Assembly (NCBI GenBank): GCA_019637975.1
Contig: JAHBUR010000004.1
Location: 119,295 to 183,294, forward strand
Source: Bacteroidota bacterium
Lineage (GTDB): Bacteria > Bacteroidota > Ignavibacteria > UBA10030 > UBA6906
Direction of reading: 5' to 3'
Length of the DNA stretch: 64,000 bases
Shown: positions 23,554-31,423 of the stretch, one piece after another
How the letters are laid out: every line of letters begins with the position of its first letter
How positions within the stretch are numbered: the first letter of the stretch is position 1
Notes under the pieces: generated by a model
The model's database searches: none
What the model saw: the letters and a program-made list of their open reading frames with translations, nothing else
Told to the model about the DNA's origin: nothing
Position numbers and translations under genes: made by a program

Positions 23554-24840
23554 TCAGAACTGCGTTGTAAACCAGTAGTTGACCTTTCCAAAAACACGGA
23601 TGTCACTACGGACAATTTTGTTCTGCAGCCACTGTCCCTGCAGGTCGAACGAAAGCTGCGACATGGGACGAAACGTTGCGCCGAGAGTTGTTGCAATGCC
23701 CTCTTCACGCTTTGCGTACTTGTCCAGTTTGTACGTGATGTACGCAACCCCCAGCGAGGGGACGAACATATTGTCGAAGAAGGGGTACGTTGCCTGGATG
23801 CTTGCATTATCCTGCTCGCCGGCATACCCTGTTGTACCGCGATACGACAATCCGATGTAGCGGTGGACAAGGCCCACCGTATAGCGGAAACCCTTGTCGT
23901 CGGAGTACTTCACGTACGCGCCGCGGGCAAACGCCCGCACGTCGGGGAACATGATGTAATCGGCGCCGAGCTCAAATTCATCCACCGACTTCAAATCGAA
24001 CAGCGAGAAGAACGAATTGTACATCACCCGCGGCTCACGACGAATGAAGTCGCCGCTGACACTCAGGTCATCGAACAAGCCAAGCCGGATACCCAACTGG
24101 CCGCGCTGCATTTTCTTGAAATTCAAATCATAATCATACCTGCCGTACACACGGGAAGCGCCGAACCGGTACGACACATCGCCGCTGACGTATTGTTCCT
24201 TTTCTGTTTCGGGCATGACATAGACAAGAAAGGGATTGAACAGCGAGTCGGCACGGGAGGCCCAATATCCGATTCGCTCACGATTGCGGTTGATATAGCT
24301 GATGCCTACGCGTGCATTCTCGATTGCATTCACGAGGAACTGGCCGCCAACGGTAAAATTGTTTTTCAACTTCTTCCACTCGCGCAATTCGTACTCAACC
24401 GGAGTCGTTTGACCGCCGTAGGCTGTAAACCGGAATTTATTTTCCGCAAAACGGAGTGTCAGCAATCCGCCATCGATGGTCCCATTGCCCACACCGGCAA
24501 AATACGGAACACGTCCGAACGAAAGATCAGCAGTGTTGAAAATATTCTTCCACTGTCCGTACACATAGTAAAAGCGATAGTCGGGACGTTCATCGAGCGT
24601 CTTCTGCAACATTCCCGATACTTGGAAGTGCGTGTGAATACTGAAGTCGGAGAACGCCGCATCGAGAATCGCGGACTGGAACCCGCGCACAAATCTCTTC
24701 GAGACATCGACCGTATCGTACTTCTCGTACGTGTAGAACGAGCCGATTAAGCGACCGTTGATGACCTGCGCCGGGGCACTCGCTTGAACCAGGAACGAAA
24801 TAAGTGCGAAAGAAAGAACGAAAGGAGTGAACGTTTTCAT
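23554..24840 (-). CDS. Outer-membrane porin of a porin-cytochrome conduit
   Basis: A 428-residue protein with a signal peptide ('PFVLSFALISFLVQASAPAQ'). A long series of amphipathic strands follows, many ending in aromatic residues, up to the terminal 'NYWFTTQF' with the C-terminal Phe of a beta barrel. I count roughly 20 or more likely strands. It has no Cys, so binds no c haem itself. It is first in an operon with 12-, 6- and 9-haem cytochromes, the arrangement of porin-cytochrome conduits, where the barrel sheathes haems crossing the outer membrane. No sequence match to MtrB or OmbB is visible by eye, so the role rests on context. Start ATG 24838-24840. Confidence 0.75.
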   Translation of the reverse strand: MKTFTPFVLSFALISFLVQASAPAQVINGRLIGSFYTYEKYDTVDVSKRFVRGFQSAILDAAFSDFSIHTHFQVSGMLQKTLDERPDYRFYYVYGQWKNIFNTADLSFGRVPYFAGVGNGTIDGGLLTLRFAENKFRFTAYGGQTTPVEYELREWKKLKNNFTVGGQFLVNAIENARVGISYINRNRERIGYWASRADSLFNPFLVYVMPETEKEQYVSGDVSYRFGASRVYGRYDYDLNFKKMQRGQLGIRLGLFDDLSVSGDFIRREPRVMYNSFFSLFDLKSVDEFELGADYIMFPDVRAFARGAYVKYSDDKGFRYTVGLVHRYIGLSYRGTTGYAGEQDNASIQATYPFFDNMFVPSLGVAYITYKLDKYAKREEGIATTLGATFRPMSQLSFDLQGQWLQNKIVRSDIRVFGKVNYWFTTQF

Positions 24841-24883
24841 AGGTATCTCAGTAGTGTTTGAGATAGGATATGTCTGTTGCACG

Positions 24884-24898
24884 GCAACCCGTGTGCCA
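24884..24898 (-). promoter_or_regulatory. Perfect sigma-54 promoter before the porin operon
   Basis: Minus strand TGGCAC-ACGGG-TTGC matches the -24/-12 consensus exactly, 44 bases before the ATG, giving a leader of about 30 bases. The 296-base gap upstream (24841-25136) has no gene; it holds a partial dyad with ATAAG-AACT-CTTAT arms near 25010-25025 that might bind an activator. Confidence 0.8.
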
Positions 24899-25136
24899 CG
24901 GTTAATGAGCCAAAAGTGGCGAATTTATATCAAAGAAAGCCAACTTCCCGACATGCCAAGGCTTCCGGATTCCAATTTTTAAGAGAACTTCTTTGGGATT
25001 TCCGACAAATAAGAACTCTTATCGGGAATGTGTGCGCTGTAATCGAAAAAGATATCGCTCTTAGCGGGCCGACCATCTGGAGAATGAAGCGCCGAACCCC
25101 GGAAGTGTTCGCCCACCCAGCACCTCCTTGTGCTTC

Positions 25137-26600
25137 TCAGAGAACAGTTGCTTTCTGCTGCTTTTTCTCAATGCGTCGAATGGTCAGGTATAATGAAACA
25201 ACCAAAACTGACAGAATCAAGGTCGCTATCCCCAAGCCGAAACGACGGAAATAATACTCGTCAACCGCAGCGTGTGCCTCGCCGTGCACTGTTGAGGCAA
25301 CGGCAAGCCCTTTTCCGATCACCTCGCTGAACTTCTCGCTGTCAAAAGCATGTACCATCGTCCGTGCTTCCAATCGCGCTTGTCGTGCGTCGCGGAGTTT
25401 GTATTTTGCTTCGCTGATCTCCATCCCTTTTTGCTCGGCTTCATCGACCAGCCGTTGAGCCCGTTGTTCATCCGATTCAAGACTGTCGGCAAGAAGCCGC
25501 ATCAACGCCGCCGCTTGAAATCCCTTTGCGTTGTCTTCTTCACTGTGACATCTGCCGCATGTTGCTTCGGGCGCCGTACCAAGAAGCTCATTCGTCGCAG
25601 CGACGATTTCATGATTGCCGTGACAGGTCTCGCATTCAGGCAGCAGTAGATCATCGAACGCCCTTTTGTGCGGACTCGCGGAGAACAAGTCCGCATTCAA
25701 CGCATGGCATGTGCCACACACTTTCGAAATGGACTCGACGCCGGGGGGAGTCGCTGCATGGTTGCCGTGACAACTGTTGCACGCAGGCGCGCCGAGATCG
25801 TGCTTTTGCAGCAATGCAATGCCGTGCACACTTGAGGAGAATTTCTCAAGCTGGTCAGTCGGAATGCCATACTCCTTCATGTACTCCGCGTTGCTGTGGC
25901 ATGAGCCGCATGTTGCCGGCAGGTTTGTCGCGTACACTTTCGACTTCAGGTCCTTTGCCGAGCGGATGTCATGCGCGCCATGACAGCTTGCGCATTCCGC
26001 CACTTTTGCATCCCCCTTCGCGTTGCGCATGCCGTGGATACTTGTTCTATATTTCTCCATCTGATCGACAGGCAACGACGGGTTGTACGACCGCATATAA
26101 ACGGCATTGGAATGACACGTTGCGCATGTCTTCACTACATGCAACGGGTGCACGGGAGAAGCAGGGTTCTTCGCCGACACTATGCCGTGCGCGCCATGGC
26201 ATGTTGTACATTGCGCGATATGTTCCTTTCCCGTCACGGCTAATTTACCGTGAACGCTTGTCTGCAAGAACTTCCATTGGTTTACAGGCAGTGCCGAGCC
26301 GAATGATTTCATCGTTGCTTCATCCGCATGACATTTCGCGCACGCTTCGGAAATCGCATCGCCCTTCGGTATGCCGATGAACCCGGCGGCTTTGCTCATT
26401 GCGCGTTCCATGTCGTCAGATTTGGGGTTTCCGCCGTGGCAATCCGCACACGAGATTCCCTTTGAGGCGTGAATATCCTTCTTGAACAGTTGCGTCGGCT
26501 TGTCTCCCAACAATTGATGGCACTTCACACATTCATCCGCTCCGTGCGAGTAGCCTGCACACACAACCAGCAACACCGATATTGCAGCGAGTTGTTTCAT
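25137..26600 (-). CDS. Eleven-haem c-type cytochrome with C-terminal membrane anchor
   Basis: A 487-residue protein: signal ('[18 protein letters not shown]'), eleven CxxCH motifs over residues 20-350, then about 90 residues of charged helix without haem, and a C-terminal helix ('[17 protein letters not shown]') anchoring it to the inner membrane. Repeated 'SVHG' and 'CHGAHxI' blocks show internal duplication. The start ATG overlaps the cytochrome b stop as ATGA, so the two are translated together. With the Rieske and cytochrome b genes it forms a bc-like trio, in the place where cytochrome c1 would stand. Role: accept electrons from the Rieske protein and pass them on. Confidence 0.87.
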   Translation of the reverse strand: MKQLAAISVLLVVCAGYSHGADECVKCHQLLGDKPTQLFKKDIHASKGISCADCHGGNPKSDDMERAMSKAAGFIGIPKGDAISEACAKCHADEATMKSFGSALPVNQWKFLQTSVHGKLAVTGKEHIAQCTTCHGAHGIVSAKNPASPVHPLHVVKTCATCHSNAVYMRSYNPSLPVDQMEKYRTSIHGMRNAKGDAKVAECASCHGAHDIRSAKDLKSKVYATNLPATCGSCHSNAEYMKEYGIPTDQLEKFSSSVHGIALLQKHDLGAPACNSCHGNHAATPPGVESISKVCGTCHALNADLFSASPHKRAFDDLLLPECETCHGNHEIVAATNELLGTAPEATCGRCHSEEDNAKGFQAAALMRLLADSLESDEQRAQRLVDEAEQKGMEISEAKYKLRDARQARLEARTMVHAFDSEKFSEVIGKGLAVASTVHGEAHAAVDEYYFRRFGLGIATLILSVLVVSLYLTIRRIEKKQQKATVL

Positions 26601-27676
26601 AGCAGCCACCCGAGAATAGTGAGAATAATGATGTACCCGACTACAAATATTCCGATGTATGTAATGGTCCGGTTCTGCTCGCCGCGGGCGCTTTTTCTGT
26701 CCCAGAAAGGAACCAGCATCCAGAGCAAGCCCGCAATCCCGAATGTCACTATCCCAAGTACTTCTCCGTCAATGAACCAGACGTGCGCAGGGATCATCTT
26801 GAGTGTCTGGAACATGAACAGGAAATACCATTCGGGCAGAATTCCCGCCGGAGCGGGAGCAAACGGGTCGGCCTTCTGCCCCAATTCCCACGGAAAGAAC
26901 ACCGCAAGAATCGCCAGAATATTCAACACAATGAGCCAAAGAAGAAGATCTCTGAGCAGGAAATTGGGAAAGAACGGCATCGTCGTTTGTGTTGCCGCGG
27001 CTCCACTCTCCGCTCCAATCGGCTCGCTCATGCCTTGTCGTTGAACAAGCAGCAGGTGAATCCCCAACAGCACGGTAAAAATTCCCGGAAAGACTGCAAC
27101 ATGAAAACCGAAGAACCGTGAGAGTGTCGCTCCGGTTACATCTTCTCCTCCCCGAAGGAAGATCATAATCGGTTTGCCGATTACCGGTACTACGCCCGCG
27201 ATATCGGTGCCGACTTTGGTTGCGAAGAAGGCGAGTTCATTCCACGGAAGCAGGTAGCCGCTGAATCCGAAGCCGAGACCGAGAAACAGCATCAGCATCC
27301 CGGTAAGCCACGTGAGTTCACGCGGTTTCCGATATGCCCTCTCGAAGAAAACGCTGAACATATGAACCATCGCCGCAAGGATAAACAGGTTTGCAGCCCA
27401 GCTGTGAATCGAGCGAATCAGCCAACCAAACTGCACTTTCGACATGATGAACTGAATGCTCTCGAAAGCAAGTTCTTCCCCGCTTTTGTAGTACAGGAGG
27501 AGAAGAATTCCTGTCACAACCTGGATGAGAAAAAGAAACAGCGTGATACCGCCAAAATAATACCACACGGAATGCCGGTGCACGGGAACATATTTCTTTC
27601 CCATGAAATGGACGAGGTCTTCGAGCTGTACACGCTCATCAACCCATGCATAGAGTTTTGTCAGGAAGGTTTTCAT
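26597..27676 (-). CDS. Cytochrome b of a bc-type quinol oxidoreductase
   Basis: A 359-residue fused cytochrome b with about eight membrane helices. Haem ligands: His pairs in 'IHSWAANLF...VHMF' (13 residues between) and 'GFHVAVFPG...GIHLLL' (14 between); the 14 spacing is that of b6-type rather than mitochondrial-type proteins. 'LPEWYFLF' is the quinol-site PEWY motif. It overlaps the Rieske gene upstream by 4 bases and the 11-haem gene downstream by 4 bases. It oxidises quinol at the inner membrane, splitting electrons between Rieske and b haems. The C-terminal half is shorter than in bc1. Confidence 0.93.
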   Translation of the reverse strand: MKTFLTKLYAWVDERVQLEDLVHFMGKKYVPVHRHSVWYYFGGITLFLFLIQVVTGILLLLYYKSGEELAFESIQFIMSKVQFGWLIRSIHSWAANLFILAAMVHMFSVFFERAYRKPRELTWLTGMLMLFLGLGFGFSGYLLPWNELAFFATKVGTDIAGVVPVIGKPIMIFLRGGEDVTGATLSRFFGFHVAVFPGIFTVLLGIHLLLVQRQGMSEPIGAESGAAATQTTMPFFPNFLLRDLLLWLIVLNILAILAVFFPWELGQKADPFAPAPAGILPEWYFLFMFQTLKMIPAHVWFIDGEVLGIVTFGIAGLLWMLVPFWDRKSARGEQNRTITYIGIFVVGYIIILTILGWLL

Positions 27677-28128
27677 GATTTCTTCGAGATGAGAACCTCC
27701 TCTCCTTGCAGCACAACCCGGTATTCATCAAGAGGTCGAGGCGGCGGGCCGGCTATATTACGGCCGTTGAAATCATACTTGCCGTTGTGGCACGCACACC
27801 AGATAACGCCCATCTCCTTGTGGTACTGCACCGTACAATCGAGATGGGTGCATGTTGCATCGAACGCACGGAGTTCACCGGCGGCCGAGCGGACGAGAAT
27901 AACAGGCTTATTGCCGAACCGGACGATCATGCCGCTGTCTTTTTCAATCGAGGACAGTGTGCCGACTTTAACGCTTGTTACTTCAACTTCGGCTTGCTTG
28001 GGTGGTTTGAGATATGCAAAGAGCGGATAGAGAATCGAGGCAGCCCATGCGACGAGGCTGCCGCCGAGAATGAGTTTCAGAAAATCACGTTTCCCGGGTT
28101 GTACGTGATCGTCGGGATCGCTGGTCAT
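27673..28128 (-). CDS. Rieske iron-sulfur protein
   Basis: A 151-residue Rieske protein with an N-terminal anchor helix ('[19 protein letters not shown]') preceded by 'GKRDFLKL', similar to a Tat-type start but with a Lys-Arg pair. Cluster boxes are 'CTHLDC' (Cys93, His95, Cys98) and 'CACHNG' (Cys111, Cys113, His114). '[10 protein letters not shown]' closes the fold as in b6f-type members. It takes electrons from quinol and delivers them to the 11-haem cytochrome encoded two genes downstream. Confidence 0.92.
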   Translation of the reverse strand: MTSDPDDHVQPGKRDFLKLILGGSLVAWAASILYPLFAYLKPPKQAEVEVTSVKVGTLSSIEKDSGMIVRFGNKPVILVRSAAGELRAFDATCTHLDCTVQYHKEMGVIWCACHNGKYDFNGRNIAGPPPRPLDEYRVVLQGEEVLISKKS

Positions 28129-28242
28129 GAATGACCTCCAAAATGTCAGTTGGACTTACGGCAATCGCTTCGGTTGATGCTTTCCATTTCACAATGTTTG
28201 GATTGTTCTCTCTCCGGAATTCAGGATCGCATGAACAAGACC

Positions 28243-29739
28243 CTATTGCCCGGAATGGCAATCCCGGCACAACGTTTCCTTCCAGGTATCGCCTATGTCT
28301 TCGGGATGCTCGAACTCAAGTCCCGCAATGTTCAGTGTTGTCGGAACGGGGGCGGTACCCTGATAGAGAATTGTGTGGCATGTGTTGCAATCGCTGGAGA
28401 TTGTTTTTCCTCCGGGACTCACATGCTTGCCTCCGTGGCAACGGAAGCAGCCGATGTTCGTCATGTGATCGACATTGTTGGGATATGCTTTCCAACTCAC
28501 TTTCATGCGGGGAAAGAAATTGCGACTGTACTGCAACTTCAATTCCTCGGAAGCAAGCCGGATCACTTCTTCTTTCTCGCTTGCTACAGAGGGATAGTTG
28601 TCGCGGTAATATTCGCGTAACAACAGCGGAATACTGTCCATCGCCGCAGCGGTTGATGAGTAGGGCTGTACGAGAGCATTAACAGACGTTGCGCGCACGT
28701 TCGGTAATTCCGTACTGATACGCCCCAACGTCATGCTCTGGTCGACAATGCGGACGGGAGGCCTGTAGATGTGTGACGGCCGGTTGTGGCAATCGATGCA
28801 ATCCATCTTGTTCTTCGGTAGCTTCGCCAGCTCTTCTTCAGAAATATTTTCCTCAGTGGAGAAGTACTCAGTTACCTCACCCGTGTTCTTGTTCATCATG
28901 CGCACCCACGGAATTACCTGCCTCTGGCTGTCGGTTGCAGCGTACGTCACCTCGTTGGCAATATTCATATGCCAGTGAATACCGCTCGTGGGGCCCCGGT
29001 CGGTGCTGCCGCCGCCGGTTTTCATCAGCAAGGCGATCGTCCAGCGCGTGTTTTCCTCGTCCGATTTGAAGTATGTATTCACGTACTTCTTCTCGCCTGC
29101 AAAATGCGACGGCCAGTGACATTGTTCGCACGTCTCTTGAGCGGGTCGCAAATTCGCAATCGGTGTAGGAATCGGGCGGGGATAGTTATTTACTGCAACA
29201 GCGTACACCTGGTACGCCCCCGACAATTTCGATCTTACATACCAACCGGCACCCGAACCGACATGGCAGTCGACACATTTTACGCGGGCATGAGGCGAGT
29301 TCTGGTACGCAACAAACTCGGGCTCCATTACAGAGTGGCACGCCTCTCCGCAGAATTCCGTTGACTCGGTCCACTCGAATGACCGGTAACTTCCGTATGC
29401 CGTAAACAGCAGAAAGAGAACCGTCCCGGCTGAGAACACTGTAATCGCCGAGCGCTGTCGCGGGTTGTTCAGATCGACCAGGAATGACATACGACTCGCC
29501 GGAAGGCCCTTGGCGCGTCGGCGTTTTTCCCGCCATATTCCCAAGGGGATAAGAACGAGCCCGAGAACAAGCGGAATCGGCAGCATCACATACGAAATAA
29601 TGCCGATGTATGCCGGGGCATGCTCCTGAAACACTTCAATGAACGTGAGAAAGAGGATGGTTGCAAAGCTGGCAACCGCAAGCGCCGTCCCGGTTATGGT
29701 TATCGGGTTATAAAAACTATCGGGCAGTTTTCGTTTCAT
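28243..29739 (-). CDS. Seven-haem membrane cytochrome c, NapC/NirT-like start
   Basis: A 498-residue protein with three N-terminal membrane helices (about residues 12-35, 42-68 and 96-115) followed by a periplasmic part with seven haem motifs. The first, 'CGEACHSV', is CxxxCH, followed by 'EFVAYQNSPHARVKCVDCH', which is the NapC/NrfH quinol-oxidase signature. Six CxxCH follow. Ordinary NapC has one helix and four haems, so this is an enlarged form. It lies between a tetrahaem gene and the Rieske gene. I infer a quinol dehydrogenase or a subunit of the bc-like complex. The ATG at 29737-29739 has no clear ribosome site. Confidence 0.82.
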   Translation of the reverse strand: MKRKLPDSFYNPITITGTALAVASFATILFLTFIEVFQEHAPAYIGIISYVMLPIPLVLGLVLIPLGIWREKRRRAKGLPASRMSFLVDLNNPRQRSAITVFSAGTVLFLLFTAYGSYRSFEWTESTEFCGEACHSVMEPEFVAYQNSPHARVKCVDCHVGSGAGWYVRSKLSGAYQVYAVAVNNYPRPIPTPIANLRPAQETCEQCHWPSHFAGEKKYVNTYFKSDEENTRWTIALLMKTGGGSTDRGPTSGIHWHMNIANEVTYAATDSQRQVIPWVRMMNKNTGEVTEYFSTEENISEEELAKLPKNKMDCIDCHNRPSHIYRPPVRIVDQSMTLGRISTELPNVRATSVNALVQPYSSTAAAMDSIPLLLREYYRDNYPSVASEKEEVIRLASEELKLQYSRNFFPRMKVSWKAYPNNVDHMTNIGCFRCHGGKHVSPGGKTISSDCNTCHTILYQGTAPVPTTLNIAGLEFEHPEDIGDTWKETLCRDCHSGQ

Positions 29740-29790
29740 GTGGATTGTTGGATTGGGAAGTGTCGGGAAAATATTCCCATTGCATATAGC

Positions 29791-29830
29791 GCGAAGAGTC
29801 TGAATAAATGGGTTTTTCCAGACCCTTCGC
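29791..29830. repeat. Long stem-loop without T-run
   Basis: GCGAAGAGTCTG (29791-29802) and CAGACCCTTCGC (29819-29830) pair at 11 of 12 positions around a 16-base loop. It lies between the tetrahaem stop and the seven-haem start. With no T-run on either side it is more likely an mRNA-processing or stability element than a terminator. Confidence 0.45.
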
Positions 29831-29852
29831 ACGATCGGAGATTATGATAATT

Positions 29853-30386
29853 CTATTTCTTGGTTGCGTGGGCGATCTTGGCCCATTCTGTATCGAACTT
29901 GAAGCCCTTGAACGTCGGGCTTTCGGAGTTGTGGCATGTGATACAGGCTTTTTCGTTCTTCTCGGCCACAATCAAGCCGGCTTCCTTCGATTTTGCCAGG
30001 TCGCCTTTGCTGTGAAGCATCTTGTACGCCGATGCCGCGCCGTGGCACGATTCGCATGTCACGCCTTCTTCCTTTTTGAAGCTGGCTTCAACGTTCTTCG
30101 CCATACCGCCGCCGGTCACGTGGCATTTCAAGCATTCGGGTGCCTCGTGCGGGGCTGCTTTCAGGCCTTTGTCTTTGGCGATCTTCTTCGACTCTTCGCT
30201 CAGAAGCGTTTTGTATGCGTTTGCGTGGGCGCTTTTCTCCCATACGGTGTATGCTGTTCCGCCTTTGCCGCCTTTATGGCACGCGGCGCACATTTTTGCA
30301 CCGCTGAATTTATTTTGTGCAAGGCTTGTCCCCATAACCAGAACAAGCATTGCCATACACAGAAATACGAACCGGGTTGTTCTCAT
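29853..30386 (-). CDS. Tetrahaem cytochrome c554-like protein
   Basis: A 177-residue secreted protein with signal 'FVFLCMAMLVLVMGTSLAQ' and four CxxCH motifs ('MCAACH', 'ECLKCH', 'TCESCH', 'ACITCH'). 'FSGAKMCAACHKGG' and 'VWEKSAHANAYKTL' fit the cytochrome c554/c-prime family. It should be a soluble periplasmic shuttle between inner-membrane quinol oxidases and the outer-membrane conduit. The ATG at 30384-30386 follows AGGAGG. It is 119 bases after the b-type cytochrome gene, so it may also have its own promoter. Confidence 0.88.
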   Translation of the reverse strand: MRTTRFVFLCMAMLVLVMGTSLAQNKFSGAKMCAACHKGGKGGTAYTVWEKSAHANAYKTLLSEESKKIAKDKGLKAAPHEAPECLKCHVTGGGMAKNVEASFKKEEGVTCESCHGAASAYKMLHSKGDLAKSKEAGLIVAEKNEKACITCHNSESPTFKGFKFDTEWAKIAHATKK

Positions 30387-30505
30387 CGATATTGTCCTCC
30401 TTTTGGCTTGTGTTGTTGAAATGGAGTCAACCATCTCCACGTTAAGGTATAACATTAGACTGCAAAATTCAATTCCTTTGTGCTGTCGGCACACCGGGAA
30501 GAACA

Positions 30506-31399
30506 TCACTGGTATGCGAACAGCATTGCATAAATAATCCACACAACAATGCTGAATCCGATCGTGAGTGCAGTCCAACCGAATACGCGTATAGCTCTGA
30601 TGACAATCGGCGGATACGGTTCGACCAGATGTTTCTCCAACTCGCCGCTTTCTACAAGAGCTTCGTATTCCAGCGGCTTATCGCGCTTGAATTCTTCAAA
30701 ATCCATCCGGCCGCTGAACACACAAATATCCATCGGGAATTTTTCCGGACGCAGGTGCGTGTTGAAGAAATGCACGGTGAAGATGAAACCGACCGCGAGC
30801 AAGGCTTCATCGCTGTGAATTATAGTGGCGACATTCAATACCTGCCCGGGCATGAATCGTGTAAAAAACTCTGAAAACCATAACATAAACCCGGTTGAGC
30901 CGATTACAAAGATTCCCCAAAACACGGCGAAGTAGTCGAACTTCTCCCAATATGTCCATCGCCCGTACTTCGGGCGCGGCCCTTTGCCAAGAAACCATTT
31001 AATGTTGCCGACGAAATCCTGCCAATCTTTTTTATTAAAGAGCATGGAATCCGGGCCAAAGAGAAGAGCTTTCCAGGATCCAAATTCTTTTCGTCTTCTC
31101 TGAACAAGATTCGTGATGTGGGCTACAAAAATCCCTACCATCAACACCGCGGCGAACCGGTGAATGTACCCCGCAGACTCAAAGCCGCCAAAGAATTTCC
31201 CCAAAATCACAGCCCAGCCCGTGTACGAGAATTTCAGAGTCATGCCGGTGAGTGCGAGACTCATGAAGCTGACAATCATGATAATATGCAGAGTTCTGTT
31301 GAGACGCGAGAAGCGGAGAAACTGCTTCTCTCCTGCAACAACTTCAACAATTGCTGGCTTCGGCGCTACACCCTCTGCTGCATGTGAAGCATTTTCCAT
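30506..31399 (-). CDS. b561-like cytochrome b subunit
   Basis: A 297-residue inner-membrane protein with about five helices. It belongs to the FdnI/HydC-type cytochrome b group: 'FSRLNRTLHIIMIVSFMSLA', 'GYIHRFAAVLMVG' and 'IIHSDEALLAVGFIFTVHFF' supply the haem His ligands. It is similar in order and motifs to the C-terminal half of the 13-haem fusion at 33434-35623 ('PKYGRWTYWEKFDYFAVFWG' against 'PKFGRFSYIEKAEYWALIWG'). It starts 24 bases after the 19-haem gene stop, so those two probably form one complex that oxidises quinol and feeds the c haems. Confidence 0.85.
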   Translation of the reverse strand: MENASHAAEGVAPKPAIVEVVAGEKQFLRFSRLNRTLHIIMIVSFMSLALTGMTLKFSYTGWAVILGKFFGGFESAGYIHRFAAVLMVGIFVAHITNLVQRRRKEFGSWKALLFGPDSMLFNKKDWQDFVGNIKWFLGKGPRPKYGRWTYWEKFDYFAVFWGIFVIGSTGFMLWFSEFFTRFMPGQVLNVATIIHSDEALLAVGFIFTVHFFNTHLRPEKFPMDICVFSGRMDFEEFKRDKPLEYEALVESGELEKHLVEPYPPIVIRAIRVFGWTALTIGFSIVVWIIYAMLFAYQ

Positions 31400-31423
31400 G
31401 GATGAACCGAGGATCGTGATTCC

